A stretch of DNA of 64,000 nt. Origin: Pseudomonas sp. 7P_10.2_Bac1 (GTDB lineage: Bacteria > Pseudomonadota > Gammaproteobacteria > Pseudomonadales > Pseudomonadaceae). The notes beneath the pieces are model-generated. The model was not told the origin of the DNA and made no database searches. It was given only the letters and a program-made list of their open reading frames with translations. The translations under genes and the position numbers were made by a program. The stretch's first letter is position 1; every line of letters begins with the position of its first letter. Below, piece by piece: positions 18,083 to 27,717 of the stretch. The stretch lies in contig NZ_JANLNV010000094.1 in assembly GCF_025465935.1 (NCBI RefSeq), forward strand, positions 1 to 64,000, read 5' to 3'.

Positions 18083-18112
18083 TTGGACATGTTCCCGTCA
18101 TTGCTGTATCAG
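18083..18112 (+). promoter_or_regulatory. possible tsf promoter
   Basis: TTGGAC (18083-18088) and TATCAG (18107-18112), spaced 18 bp, lie after the rpsB terminator and 99 bp before tsf. The -10 is imperfect, so this is tentative. Confidence 0.35.
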
Positions 18113-18211
18113 ATTGCGGCTGGCAGGGGGCCTCGAGGCAGGCTTCACACGAATTGAACGCCCGTTCGGTCGGGTGGAATGGTTGAAAACCTATCCAAGA
18201 GGAATTTTGAA

Positions 18212-19081
18212 ATGGCAGAGATTACTGCAGCGTTGGTTAAAGAACTGCGTGAGCGTACTGGCGAAGGCATGATGGATTGCAAGAAAGCCTTGACCAAGGC
18301 TGGCGGCGACATCGAAAAAGCCATTGATGACATGCGTGCTTCGGGCGCCATCAAGGCAGCCAAAAAAGCAGGCAACGTTGCTGCTGAAGGCGCTATCGCG
18401 GTTAAAGTTGCTGACGATAACAAGTCTGCCGTTATCCTTGAAGTCAACTCGCAAACCGACTTCCTGGCTCTGCAGGACGACTTCAAGAACTTCGTGACTG
18501 CCAGCATCGAAAAAGCGTTCGCTGACAAGCTGTCCGACGCCGCTCCGCTGATCGCTGCTCAAGAGCCAGCACGTGAAGCACTGGTTGCCAAAGTAGGCGA
18601 GAACGTAAACATTCGTCGTCTGGTACGTGTTGAAGGTGACGTTGTTGACGCTTACCTGCACGGCAACAAAATCGGTGTTGTGGTAGCCCTGAAAGGCGGC
18701 AACGCTGAACTGGCTAAAGACATCGCCATGCACGTAGCGGCCAGCAACCCAGAGTTCCTGCTGCCAAGCGAAGTATCTGCTGAAGCGATCGAACGCGAAA
18801 AGAACGTGTTCCTGACCCTCAACGAAGAAAAAATCAAAGGCAAGCCTGAGAACATCGTTGAGAACATGGTTAAAGGCCGTATCAGCAAGTTCCTGGCTGA
18901 AGCTAGCCTGGTTGAGCAAGCTTTCGTTAAAAACCCTGAAATCAAGGTTGGCGATCTGGCCAAGAAAGCGGGCGCTGAAATCGTATCCTTCACTTACTTC
19001 AAGGTAGGCGAAGGCATCGAGAAGCCAGTCGACAACTTCGCTGAAGAAGTTGCTGCTCAGCTGGCTGCAGCCAAGCAATAA
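18212..19081 (+). CDS. tsf: elongation factor Ts
   Basis: EF-Ts exchanges GDP for GTP on EF-Tu. The 289-aa protein starts MAEITAALVKELRERTGEGM with the UBA-like N-terminal domain that contacts EF-Tu, and has the conserved QTDF segment near residue 80. The ATG at 18212 follows AAGAGGA; an in-frame codon at 18179 is rejected. Highly biased codon use. An intrinsic terminator follows. Confidence 0.99.
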   Translation: MAEITAALVKELRERTGEGMMDCKKALTKAGGDIEKAIDDMRASGAIKAAKKAGNVAAEGAIAVKVADDNKSAVILEVNSQTDFLALQDDFKNFVTASIEKAFADKLSDAAPLIAAQEPAREALVAKVGENVNIRRLVRVEGDVVDAYLHGNKIGVVVALKGGNAELAKDIAMHVAASNPEFLLPSEVSAEAIEREKNVFLTLNEEKIKGKPENIVENMVKGRISKFLAEASLVEQAFVKNPEIKVGDLAKKAGAEIVSFTYFKVGEGIEKPVDNFAEEVAAQLAAAKQ

Positions 19082-19104
19082 GACGGTTTTACACTGTCGA
19101 CCCG

Positions 19105-19138
19105 AAGAGGCTGCCCGCTCACGCGCGCAGCCTCTTTT
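19105..19138 (+). terminator. intrinsic terminator after tsf
   Basis: AAGAGGCTG pairs with CAGCCTCTT around a 14-base loop, followed by TTTT. It lies 24 bp after the tsf stop and closes the rpsB-tsf unit before pyrH. Confidence 0.85.
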
Positions 19139-19286
19139 CAAATGGGAGAGGGTTTTCCCTTTTCTTGCGGAACCGATTGCAGAAGTCGTGTTCCGATGGT
19201 GCTGCTGTGCAGCGCCACGCTAGAGTAAGCGCGGGCTGAAAGTGGCTTCGCACAGATTTTTTAAAACGCGGCAGGAGAGATTCGCA

Positions 19287-20030
19287 ATGGCTCAGCAGGG
19301 CGCTGGTTATCAAACTCGCTATAAACGCATCCTACTCAAGCTAAGCGGTGAAGCCCTGATGGGCTCTGAAGAGTTCGGGATCGATCCCAAAGTGCTCGAC
19401 CGCATGGCGCTGGAAGTGGGCCAACTGGTCGGCATCGGCGTTCAAGTAGGTTTGGTGATTGGTGGTGGCAACCTGTTCCGCGGTGCTGCGCTAAGTGCAG
19501 CCGGTATGGATCGCGTCACTGGCGACCATATGGGGATGTTGGCAACCGTGATGAACGCCTTGGCCATGCGCGATGCGCTGGAACGTGCGAATATCTCCGC
19601 CATCGTAATGTCGGCTATTTCGATGGTTGGTGTGACTGATCATTACGATCGTCGCAAGGCCATGCGTCACTTGAACGCAAAAGATGTGGTGATTTTTGCT
19701 GCGGGTACCGGCAATCCGTTCTTCACAACGGATTCGGCTGCTTGCCTGCGTGCTATTGAAATTGACGCTGACGTGGTGCTTAAAGCGACCAAGGTTGACG
19801 GCGTGTACACCGCAGATCCATTTAAAGACCCGCATGCCGAGAAGTTCGATCATCTGACTTACGATGAAGTACTGGATCGCAAACTGGGTGTTATGGACCT
19901 TACGGCCATTTGTCTGTGCCGTGACCATAAAATGCCATTGCGTGTATTTAATATGAACAAGCCCGGCGCCTTGCTGAATATTGTCCATGGCGGCGCTGAA
20001 GGGACTCTGATCGAGGAAGTTCAACAATGA
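19287..20030 (+). CDS. pyrH: UMP kinase PyrH
   Basis: Phosphorylates UMP to UDP with ATP; it belongs to the amino-acid kinase fold and is unrelated to eukaryotic UMP kinases. Seen are KRILLKLSGEAL near the start (phosphate binding), GGGNLFRG for nucleotide binding and GTGNPFFTTDSAA for UMP binding. The ATG at 19287 follows AGGAGAG; an upstream in-frame start at 19242 is rejected. Length is 247 aa, as usual. The stop overlaps the frr start by four bases. Confidence 0.98.
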   Translation: MAQQGAGYQTRYKRILLKLSGEALMGSEEFGIDPKVLDRMALEVGQLVGIGVQVGLVIGGGNLFRGAALSAAGMDRVTGDHMGMLATVMNALAMRDALERANISAIVMSAISMVGVTDHYDRRKAMRHLNAKDVVIFAAGTGNPFFTTDSAACLRAIEIDADVVLKATKVDGVYTADPFKDPHAEKFDHLTYDEVLDRKLGVMDLTAICLCRDHKMPLRVFNMNKPGALLNIVHGGAEGTLIEEVQQ

Positions 20031-20584
20031 TCAATGAAATCAAAAAAGACGCTCAAGAGCGCATGCAGAAGTCGCTGGAATCCTTGGCCCACGCATTTGG
20101 CCAGATCCGTACCGGCAAGGCGCACCCGAGCATCCTGGGTAGCGTGATGGTGCCTTACTACGGCGCTGACACCCCGTTGAGCAGCGTTGCCAACGTGACG
20201 GTAAAAGATTCGCGTACCCTGCAGGTTGTCGCCTTTGAGCGCAACATGCTGGCAGCAGTCGACAAAGCTATCCAGAGCGCTGGTCTGAACCTCAACCCGA
20301 CCAACCTGGGTGAGTTGCTGCTGATCTCCATGCCGGCCTTGACTGAAGAAACCCGTAAAGGTTTCACCAAGCAAGCGCGTAGTGCAGCTGAAGATGCCCG
20401 TATTGCGGTACGAAACATCCGTCGCGATGCGTTGAGCGATCTGAAAAAACTGGTTAAAGACAAAGAAATCAGCGAAGACGAAGAGCGTCGCGCAGCGGCT
20501 GATATTCAGAAGTTGACCGACAAGGCCGAGGCAGACATTGATGCGGCTACCAAGGCGAAAGAAGCGGACCTGATGGCCGTATAA
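20027..20584 (+). CDS. frr: ribosome recycling factor
   Basis: RRF splits the post-termination ribosome together with EF-G. The 185-aa protein has the conserved FGQIRTGKAHPSIL segment near 22-35 and the C-terminal helical arm with KKLVKDKEISEDEERR. ATGA overlap with pyrH shows translational coupling. uppS follows after 15 bp. Confidence 0.98.
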   Translation: MINEIKKDAQERMQKSLESLAHAFGQIRTGKAHPSILGSVMVPYYGADTPLSSVANVTVKDSRTLQVVAFERNMLAAVDKAIQSAGLNLNPTNLGELLLISMPALTEETRKGFTKQARSAAEDARIAVRNIRRDALSDLKKLVKDKEISEDEERRAAADIQKLTDKAEADIDAATKAKEADLMAV

Positions 20585-20599
20585 GGGTCTGGGCGTTTT

Positions 20600-21355
20600 A
20601 TGGAAAAGACCAAGCAGACAGAGCCTTCATCGGTGCCGCGACACGTCGCGATCATCATGGATGGTAATAATCGCTGGGCGAAAAAACGCTTTATGCCGGG
20701 TGTTGCCGGGCATAAAGCGGGAGTGGATGCAGTTCGCGCAGTGATTGAAGTGTGCGTCGAGGCCAAGGTCGAGGTGCTCACACTATTCGCGTTCTCCAGT
20801 GAAAACTGGCAACGCCCCGCCGCAGAAGTCAGTGCCTTGATGGACTTGTTCTTCAAAGCGCTGCGGCGTGAGGCCCGGCGCCTGAACGACAACAACATCA
20901 GCTTGCGGATCATTGGTGATCGCTCGCGCTTCCATCCTGAACTGCAGGCGGCAATGCGTGAAGCGGAGCAAATGACGGCAGGGCCTGGTCGCTTTGTACT
21001 GCAGGTCGCCGCTAACTACGGCGGCCAGTGGGATATTGCGCAGGCGGCACAGCGGCTGGCGCGTGAAGTGCAAGCAGGGCACCTGCAGCCTGAGGACATC
21101 ACGCCTGGCCTGCTGCAGAACTGTCTGGTGACGGGTGATCTGCCGCTGCCTGATCTGTGTATCCGCACGGGCGGCGAGCATCGCATCAGCAATTTCCTGC
21201 TGTGGCAGCTGGCGTATGCCGAGTTGTATTTTTCCGACCTGTTCTGGCCGGACTTCAAACACGAAGCCATGCGTAATGCGCTGGCTGATTTCGCTTCTCG
21301 CCAGCGTCGTTTCGGTAAAACGAGCGAGCAGGTCGAAGCTGGAGCCCGGGTTTAA
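20600..21355 (+). CDS. uppS: undecaprenyl diphosphate synthase
   Basis: A cis-prenyltransferase that extends farnesyl-PP to C55-PP, the lipid carrier for peptidoglycan and O-antigen. Signature IIMDGNNRWAKKR with catalytic D22 and the GHKAG stretch are present, with SSENW further on and the late DLCIRTGGEHRISNFLLWQ region. 251 aa. Its stop shares one base with the cdsA start. Confidence 0.97.
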   Translation: MEKTKQTEPSSVPRHVAIIMDGNNRWAKKRFMPGVAGHKAGVDAVRAVIEVCVEAKVEVLTLFAFSSENWQRPAAEVSALMDLFFKALRREARRLNDNNISLRIIGDRSRFHPELQAAMREAEQMTAGPGRFVLQVAANYGGQWDIAQAAQRLAREVQAGHLQPEDITPGLLQNCLVTGDLPLPDLCIRTGGEHRISNFLLWQLAYAELYFSDLFWPDFKHEAMRNALADFASRQRRFGKTSEQVEAGARV

Positions 21356-22161
21356 TGCTTAAGCAACGCATCATTACTGCACTGATATTGCTACCTATCG
21401 CTTTGTGCGGGTTCTTCCTGCTCGAAGGGTCCGGATTTGCACTGTTCATCGGCCTGGTTGTAACTCTGGGCGCCTGGGAATGGGCCCGTTTGGCGGGCTT
21501 TGAGGCTCAGCCGGCGCGGGTAGCTTTTGCAGTATTAGTGGCTCTGCTGCTGTTTGGGCTGTACGTTTTTCCTGATCTGGCACCGTGGGTGCTGGGTGCG
21601 GCCGTCATTTGGTGGGGCGCTGCAACCTGGCTGGTGCTGACCTTTCCAGAATCGTCCGAGCGTTGGTCGGCAACATTGACCAAGCTGGTCATCGGGCTGT
21701 TGATTTTGCTGCCGGCCTGGCAAGGCTTGGTGCTGATCAAGGCCATGGCACTGGGCAACTGGCTGATCATGGCCGTCATGGTGCTGGTGTGGGGGGCCGA
21801 TATCGGCGCTTACTTCTCTGGACGCAAATTCGGCAAGCGCAAGCTGGCCCCTAAAGTCAGCCCGGGCAAAAGCTGGGAAGGTGTTTATGGTGGCTTGATC
21901 CTGAGCTTGCTGATCACGGCGGTTGTTGGTCTGGTGCGTGGCTGGAGCGTTGGCGAAATCATCGCGGCTCTGTTGGGCGCGGCGATGATTGTGCTGGTGT
22001 CGGTGGTGGGCGACCTCACCGAGAGCATGTTCAAGCGCCAGGCTGGAATCAAGGACAGCAGTAACTTGCTGCCGGGCCATGGCGGGATTCTGGATCGCAT
22101 CGACAGCCTGACTGCGGCGGTTCCATTGTTTGCTGTACTGCTTTGGATAGCCGGATCATGA
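21355..22161 (+). CDS. cdsA: phosphatidate cytidylyltransferase
   Basis: Makes CDP-diacylglycerol from phosphatidate and CTP, the branch point for phospholipids. About eight membrane segments. The family signature sits near the C-terminus: GDLTESMFKRQAGIKDSSN followed by LLPGHGGILDRIDSL. 268 aa. Overlaps uppS by one base and dxr by four. Confidence 0.97.
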   Translation: MLKQRIITALILLPIALCGFFLLEGSGFALFIGLVVTLGAWEWARLAGFEAQPARVAFAVLVALLLFGLYVFPDLAPWVLGAAVIWWGAATWLVLTFPESSERWSATLTKLVIGLLILLPAWQGLVLIKAMALGNWLIMAVMVLVWGADIGAYFSGRKFGKRKLAPKVSPGKSWEGVYGGLILSLLITAVVGLVRGWSVGEIIAALLGAAMIVLVSVVGDLTESMFKRQAGIKDSSNLLPGHGGILDRIDSLTAAVPLFAVLLWIAGS

Positions 22162-23345
22162 GTCGACCTCAACAGATTGCGGTGCTCGGGGCCACAGGCT
22201 CCATTGGCCTGAGCACATTGGACGTGATTGCGCGCCACCCCGATCGCTATCAAGTCTTTGGCATGAGCGGTTTTAGCCGTCTTCCTGAGTTGTTGGCCTT
22301 GTGCATCAAGCACAGGCCGCGGGTGGCGGTAGTGCCTGATGAGCGCGCAGCCGCTCAGTTGCAGGTCGATTTGCAGACAGCTGGGCTCGATACAGAAGTG
22401 TGGGTGGGTGAGCAAGGTCTGTGTCAGATGGCCTCTGCGCCAGAAGTTGATGCAGTCATGGCGGCAATCGTGGGTGCAGCCGGTTTGCGCCCTACATTGG
22501 CGGCAGTGCAGGCTGGCAAGAAGATTCTCTTGGCCAACAAAGAAGCGCTGGTCATGACTGGCGACCTCTTTATGCAGGCCGTGCATCGCAGTGGTTCGGT
22601 GTTGCTGCCGATCGACAGTGAGCACAACGCGATTTTCCAGTGTTTGCCTCAGGACTATGCTCGCGGGTTGGGTGCGGTCGGTGTGCGTCGGATATTGCTG
22701 ACTGCGTCTGGCGGACCTTTCCGTGAAACACCGCTAGAACTGTTGCAGCATGTCACGCCGGAGCAGGCGTGCGCACATCCCAACTGGTCGATGGGGCGCA
22801 AGATTTCCGTCGATTCGGCGAGCATGATGAACAAGGGCCTGGAGTTGATCGAGGCTTGCTGGTTGTTCGATGCAAAGCCACGCCAGGTTGAGGTGGTGAT
22901 CCATCCGCAAAGCGTGATTCACTCGCTGGTCGATTACGTGGACGGTTCGGTATTGGCGCAGCTCGGCAATCCGGACATGCGCACACCCATTGCCAATGCG
23001 TTGGCGTGGCCTGAGCGAATCGACTCGGGCGTTGCCCCGCTAGATCTGTTTGCCGTTGCGCGACTGGACTTCGAGCGCCCGGATGAGCAACGCTTCCCGT
23101 GTTTGCGTCTGTGTCGAGAGGCTGCCGAGGCGGGTAATAGCGCGCCGGCGACGCTCAATGCGGCGAATGAGGTGGCGGTGGCGGCGTTTCTTGATGGCAG
23201 AATCCGTTATCCTCAAATCGCACATCTCATTGAAGATGTGCTGAGCAATGAGCCTGTCATTGCAGTCAATGAGCTGGATGCTGTATTTGCGGTAGATAGC
23301 CAAGCGCGGCTGCGAGCGGAGCAGTGGTTGAGCCGTAACAACTGA
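22158..23345 (+). CDS. dxr: 1-deoxy-D-xylulose 5-phosphate reductoisomerase
   Basis: Second enzyme of the MEP isoprenoid pathway; it converts DXP to MEP with NADPH. Seen are the NADPH motif GATGSIGLSTLDV (9-21), the metal/substrate region PIDSEHNAIFQ, and MGRKISVDSASMMNKGLE. The ATG at 22158 overlaps the cdsA stop (ATGA) and gives 395 aa; a longer frame at 22143 is rejected. IspD and IspF of the same pathway are encoded at 42.8 and 46.7 kb. Confidence 0.98.
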   Translation: MSRPQQIAVLGATGSIGLSTLDVIARHPDRYQVFGMSGFSRLPELLALCIKHRPRVAVVPDERAAAQLQVDLQTAGLDTEVWVGEQGLCQMASAPEVDAVMAAIVGAAGLRPTLAAVQAGKKILLANKEALVMTGDLFMQAVHRSGSVLLPIDSEHNAIFQCLPQDYARGLGAVGVRRILLTASGGPFRETPLELLQHVTPEQACAHPNWSMGRKISVDSASMMNKGLELIEACWLFDAKPRQVEVVIHPQSVIHSLVDYVDGSVLAQLGNPDMRTPIANALAWPERIDSGVAPLDLFAVARLDFERPDEQRFPCLRLCREAAEAGNSAPATLNAANEVAVAAFLDGRIRYPQIAHLIEDVLSNEPVIAVNELDAVFAVDSQARLRAEQWLSRNN

Positions 23346-23389
23346 CAAGTGGTCGATGTCGGAGTCGGACAGAATCGCGGAGAAAGTAG

Positions 23390-24742
23390 ATGAGTGCGCT
23401 CTATATGATTGTTGGCACCCTGGTGGCATTGGGGGTGCTGGTCACATTTCATGAATTCGGTCACTTTTGGGTGGCGCGCCGGTGTGGCGTCAAGGTTCTG
23501 CGCTTTTCTGTGGGCTTCGGTACGCCTCTGTTTCGCTGGCATGACCGTCAGGGAACCGAATTTGTTGTCGCAGCGATTCCGCTGGGCGGCTACGTCAAAA
23601 TGCTCGACGAGCGCGAAGGTGATGTGCCGGTCGATCAGCTTGATCAATCGTTCAATCGCAAAACTGTAGGGCAGCGCATCGCCATTGTGGCCGCCGGGCC
23701 GATTGCCAACTTTATGTTGGCAATTGCGTTCTTCTGGGTCTTGGCAATGATGGGCAGCCAGCAGGTGCGCCCGGTCATCGGTGCCGTCGAAAGTGGCAGC
23801 CTGGCGGCGAAAGCCGGTCTGGTTGCTGGCCAGGAAATTGTTTCAATTGATGGCAAGCAGACGGTGGGGTGGTCGAACGTCAACCTGCAACTGGTTCGGC
23901 GTCTCGGTGAGAGCGGGTCCATCCAGGTTGCGGTACGCGGTCCGGATTCCGACGTCGAAACCTCCCATCAGTTGGTTCTGCATGACTGGCTCAAAGGGGC
24001 TGATGAGCCGGACCCGATCAAGTCGTTGGGTATTCGCCCATGGCGTCCCGAGCTGCCGGCTGTTCTGGCAGAGCTTGACCCCAAGGGGCCGGCCCAGGCT
24101 GCGGGCCTCAAGACTGGCGACACGTTGCTGTCCATGAACGGCCAGCCCATCAAAGACTGGCAACAAGTGGTGGACTGGGTACGTCTGCGACCCGCAGCTC
24201 GTGTCGAGTTAAGTGTCGAGCGCGACGGTGTTGCGCTCCAAGTGCCTGTGGTGCTGGCGGCTCGCGGCGAGGGTGATTCTGCAACCGGTTACCTGGGAGC
24301 CGGGGTCAAAGGCGTTGACTGGCCACCTGCGATGATTCGCGAAGTCAGTTATGGCCCGTTCGCCGCAATTGGCGAAGGGGTCAAGCGTACATGGACCATG
24401 AGCGTCCTGACGCTGGATTCACTGAAGAAAATGTTGTTCGGCGAGCTCTCGGTAAAAAACTTGAGTGGACCGATAACCATTGCTAAAGTGGCGGGCGCTT
24501 CTGCCCAGTCGGGCGTTGCTGATTTCTTGAATTTCCTGGCTTATTTAAGTATCAGCCTGGGGGTTCTTAACTTGTTGCCTATCCCCGTACTGGACGGTGG
24601 GCACTTGTTGTTTTATCTGATCGAGTGGGCGCGTGGTCGTCCCTTGTCGGATCGGGTGCAGGGTTGGGGGATGCAGATCGGTATCAGTTTGGTGGTTGGA
24701 GTGATGTTGCTTGCTCTGGTCAACGATCTGGGACGACTGTAA
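23390..24742 (+). CDS. rseP: RIP site-2 zinc metalloprotease RseP
   Basis: An inner-membrane protease that cuts anti-sigma factors such as MucA/RseA within the membrane and releases the sigmaE-type factor AlgU. The active site HEFGH is at 21-25 in the first membrane helix, and the LDG zinc ligand motif (PIPVLDGGH) is near residue 395. Two PDZ domains lie between them (about 110-280). 450 aa. Good ribosome site GGAG. A terminator-like hairpin separates it from bamA. Confidence 0.97.
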   Translation: MSALYMIVGTLVALGVLVTFHEFGHFWVARRCGVKVLRFSVGFGTPLFRWHDRQGTEFVVAAIPLGGYVKMLDEREGDVPVDQLDQSFNRKTVGQRIAIVAAGPIANFMLAIAFFWVLAMMGSQQVRPVIGAVESGSLAAKAGLVAGQEIVSIDGKQTVGWSNVNLQLVRRLGESGSIQVAVRGPDSDVETSHQLVLHDWLKGADEPDPIKSLGIRPWRPELPAVLAELDPKGPAQAAGLKTGDTLLSMNGQPIKDWQQVVDWVRLRPAARVELSVERDGVALQVPVVLAARGEGDSATGYLGAGVKGVDWPPAMIREVSYGPFAAIGEGVKRTWTMSVLTLDSLKKMLFGELSVKNLSGPITIAKVAGASAQSGVADFLNFLAYLSISLGVLNLLPIPVLDGGHLLFYLIEWARGRPLSDRVQGWGMQIGISLVVGVMLLALVNDLGRL

Positions 24743-24763
24743 ACACTTCGCTGAATTGCGAAT

Positions 24764-24789
24764 CTGCCGCATTTTGCGGCAGTTTGTTT
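24764..24789 (+). terminator. intrinsic terminator or attenuator between rseP and bamA
   Basis: CTGCCGC pairs with GCGGCAG around ATTTT and is followed by TTTGTTT. It lies 22 bp after rseP and 28 bp before bamA, so read-through probably feeds bamA at a reduced level. Confidence 0.75.
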
Positions 24790-24817
24790 ATTGCCAGTTG
24801 GAATAAGAAAGGACTTC

Positions 24818-27166
24818 ATGAAACGTCTGCTGCTAACTGCGGTTCTCGCCGTACTGATGATCGCCGAAGTTCACGCCGAGTCCTTCACTATCTCTGATAT
24901 CCGTGTCAACGGGCTCCAGCGGGTTTCCGCCGGCAGCGTGTTTGGCGCGTTACCGCTGAACGTGGGTGAGGTAGCGGATGACCGCCGTTTGGTGGAATCC
25001 ACTCGTGCGTTGTTCAAAACCGGTTTCTTTCAGGATATCCAACTGGGTCGTGATGGCAATGTGCTCGTCATTACGGTTGTCGAACGTCCTTCCGTCTCCA
25101 GCATCACCATTGACGGTAACAAGGCGATCTCCACTGATGACCTGATGAAAGGCCTGAAGCAATCAGGTCTGGCTGAAGGTGAAATCTTCCAGCGTGCGAC
25201 CCTCGAAGGTGTTCGTAACGAACTGCAACGCCAATATGTTGCCCAGGGCCGCTACTCGGCCACGGTCGACACCGAAGTCGTGCCTGAGCCGCGCAACCGC
25301 GTTGCGCTGAAGGTCAACATCAATGAGGGCACCGTTGCTTCCATCCAGCACATCAACGTGGTGGGGAACACGGTCTTCCCGGAATCTGATCTGGTTGATC
25401 TGTTCGAGCTGAAAACCACCAACTGGTTGTCGTTCTTCAAGAACGATGACAAGTATGCGCGTGAGAAACTGTCGGGTGACCTGGAGCGTCTGCGCTCTTA
25501 CTACCTCGATCGCGGCTATATCAACATGGATATTGCCTCGACCCAGGTATCGATCACTCCTGACAAGAAGCACGTCTACATCACGGTCAACGTGAACGAA
25601 GGCGAAAAATACAATGTCGGCTCGGTCAAACTGAGCGGCGACCTCAAAGTCCCTGAAGACCAGATCAAGTCGTTGCTGCTGGTTCAACCGGGCCAGGTGT
25701 TCTCGCGCAAGCTGATGACCACGACCTCTGAGCTGATCACCCGTCGTCTGGGCAACGAAGGCTACACCTTCGCCAACGTCAACGGTGTTCCTCAGCCAGA
25801 CCCGGAAAACCATACCGTTGCCATCACCTTTGTGGTCGATCCGGGCAAGCGTGCTTATGTAAACCGTATCAACTACCGCGGCAACACCAAGTCGGAAGAC
25901 GAAGTGCTGCGTCGTGAGATGCGACAGATGGAAGGCGGTTGGGCGTCCACTTACCTGATCGACCAGTCCAAGGTTCGCCTTGAGCGTCTAGGCTTCTTCA
26001 AGGAAGTTAACGTCGAAACACCAGCAGTGCCAGGCACTGACGACATGGTTGACGTGAACTACGCCGTAGAAGAGCAAGCGTCGGGCTCGATCACTGCCAG
26101 CGTTGGTTTTGCCCAAAGCGCCGGTCTGATCCTGGGTGGCTCGATTACCCAGAACAACTTCCTGGGTACGGGTAACAAGGTCAGCATCGGCCTGACCCGC
26201 AGCGAATACCAGAGCCGTTACAACTTCAGCTACGTTGACCCGTACTGGACGCCGGACGGTGTGAGCCTGGGCTACAACGTGTTCTACCGTACCACTGACT
26301 ACAAAGAGCTGGACGTCGACGTTGCCAACTACTCGGTGGACAGCCTGGGTGCTGGTGTCACCATGGGCTACCCGATCAGCGATACCTCTCGCCTGACCTA
26401 CGGCCTGACCGTTCAGCAGGATGAAATCAGTACTGGTCGCTATACCGTTGACGAGATCTTCGACTTCGTGAACCGTGAAGGTGACAAGTACCTCAACTTC
26501 AAGGCGTCGATTGGCTGGTCCGAATCGACACTGAACAAAGGTGTATTGCCAACCCGCGGTACCTCGCAGAGCCTGGTGCTGGAAACAACAATTCCTGGCA
26601 GTGATCTGCAGTTCTACAAACTGGACTATCGTGCACAGCTGTTCCAGCCGCTGACCGATACCTTCACTGCACGCCTGCACACTGAACTGGGCTATGGTGA
26701 TGGTTACGGTTCGACTGAAGGCTTGCCGTTCTACGAGAACTACTACGCAGGTGGTTTCAACTCGGTACGTGGTTTCAAAGACAGTGCTCTGGGCCCACGC
26801 AGTACGCCAAGTACGGGTAAAAACCCGGGCACGATTGCCGACCCGGACCAAGACCCGCTGCCATTCGGTGGTAACGTGCTGATCCAGGGTGGTGTAGAAG
26901 TTCTGTTCCCGATGCCGTTTGTGAAAGATCAGCGTTCCCTGCGCACTTCCGTATTCTGGGATGTGGGTAACGTGTTTGACACCAACTGCAAGGGCGAAAC
27001 CAAGAATTGCGATATCAGCTTTAGCAATATGGCCAGTTCTGTGGGTGTTGGTGTGACCTGGGTAACTGCACTTGGCCCGCTGAGTTTCAGCTTGGCCATG
27101 CCGATCAAGAAACCGGATGACGCAGATACTCAAGTGTTCCAATTCTCCCTCGGCCAGACTTTCTAA
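24818..27166 (+). CDS. bamA: outer membrane protein assembly factor BamA
   Basis: Core of the BAM complex that inserts beta-barrel proteins into the outer membrane. A 20-residue signal peptide ends at VHA. Five POTRA domains cover about 22-420 and a 16-stranded barrel follows, with the GFNSVRGFKD (VRGF) motif and a C-terminal Phe. The ATG at 24818 follows AAAGGA; an upstream in-frame TTG is rejected. 782 aa. The downstream chaperone gene skp and upstream rseP place it in an envelope-biogenesis cluster. Confidence 0.98.
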   Translation: MKRLLLTAVLAVLMIAEVHAESFTISDIRVNGLQRVSAGSVFGALPLNVGEVADDRRLVESTRALFKTGFFQDIQLGRDGNVLVITVVERPSVSSITIDGNKAISTDDLMKGLKQSGLAEGEIFQRATLEGVRNELQRQYVAQGRYSATVDTEVVPEPRNRVALKVNINEGTVASIQHINVVGNTVFPESDLVDLFELKTTNWLSFFKNDDKYAREKLSGDLERLRSYYLDRGYINMDIASTQVSITPDKKHVYITVNVNEGEKYNVGSVKLSGDLKVPEDQIKSLLLVQPGQVFSRKLMTTTSELITRRLGNEGYTFANVNGVPQPDPENHTVAITFVVDPGKRAYVNRINYRGNTKSEDEVLRREMRQMEGGWASTYLIDQSKVRLERLGFFKEVNVETPAVPGTDDMVDVNYAVEEQASGSITASVGFAQSAGLILGGSITQNNFLGTGNKVSIGLTRSEYQSRYNFSYVDPYWTPDGVSLGYNVFYRTTDYKELDVDVANYSVDSLGAGVTMGYPISDTSRLTYGLTVQQDEISTGRYTVDEIFDFVNREGDKYLNFKASIGWSESTLNKGVLPTRGTSQSLVLETTIPGSDLQFYKLDYRAQLFQPLTDTFTARLHTELGYGDGYGSTEGLPFYENYYAGGFNSVRGFKDSALGPRSTPSTGKNPGTIADPDQDPLPFGGNVLIQGGVEVLFPMPFVKDQRSLRTSVFWDVGNVFDTNCKGETKNCDISFSNMASSVGVGVTWVTALGPLSFSLAMPIKKPDDADTQVFQFSLGQTF

Positions 27167-27211
27167 AAGCCTGACTTTAGATACAGACAACGGATTTTTT
27201 AGGAGTGCATC

Positions 27212-27715
27212 GTGCGTAAGTTGACTCAATTGGTTCTCCTGGCTTCGCTCTTGGCAGCTGGCCCGGCTTTTGCCGACATGAAAATTGCAGTGCTGAACTA
27301 TCAAATGGCACTGCTTGAATCCGACGCTGCCAAGCGTTATGCAGTGGATGCCGAGAAAAAGTTCGGTCCGCAACTGACCAAGCTGAAAAACCTGGAAAGC
27401 AGTGCCAAGGGCATCCAGGACCGTCTGGTCAGTGGCGGCGACAAGATGCAGCAAGGCGAGCGTGAGCGTCTGGAGCTCGAATTCAAGCAAAAGGCTCGTG
27501 ACTTCCAGTTCCAGTCCAAGGAGCTGAACGAAGCCAAGGCAGTTGCTGACCGTGAAATGCTGAAACAGCTGAAGCCAAAACTGGACAGCGCTGTTGAAGA
27601 AGTCATCAAGAAAGGCGCCTATGACCTGGTGTTCGAGCGTGGTGCTGTGATTGATGTGAAACCTCAGTACGACATCACTCGCCAAGTTATCGAGCGCATG
27701 AATCAGCTGAAGTAA
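27212..27715 (+). CDS. skp: periplasmic chaperone Skp (OmpH)
   Basis: Trimeric periplasmic chaperone that holds unfolded outer-membrane proteins for BamA. The signal peptide is about 21 residues, ending GPAFA. The rest is a charged, Lys/Glu-rich coiled coil, as in Skp tentacles. The start is GTG at 27212, preceded by AGGAG at good spacing. 167 aa. It lies between bamA and lpxD, the usual place. Confidence 0.95.
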   Translation: MRKLTQLVLLASLLAAGPAFADMKIAVLNYQMALLESDAAKRYAVDAEKKFGPQLTKLKNLESSAKGIQDRLVSGGDKMQQGERERLELEFKQKARDFQFQSKELNEAKAVADREMLKQLKPKLDSAVEEVIKKGAYDLVFERGAVIDVKPQYDITRQVIERMNQLK

Positions 27716-27717
27716 TT

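Noticed and set aside
25988..27685. Long minus-strand open frame (565 codons) opposite bamA and skp
   Set aside because: It mirrors the codon bias of two certain genes and shows no family features; similar long mirror frames lie opposite pyrG, eno/kdsA, dnaE and the Old Yellow Enzyme operon.
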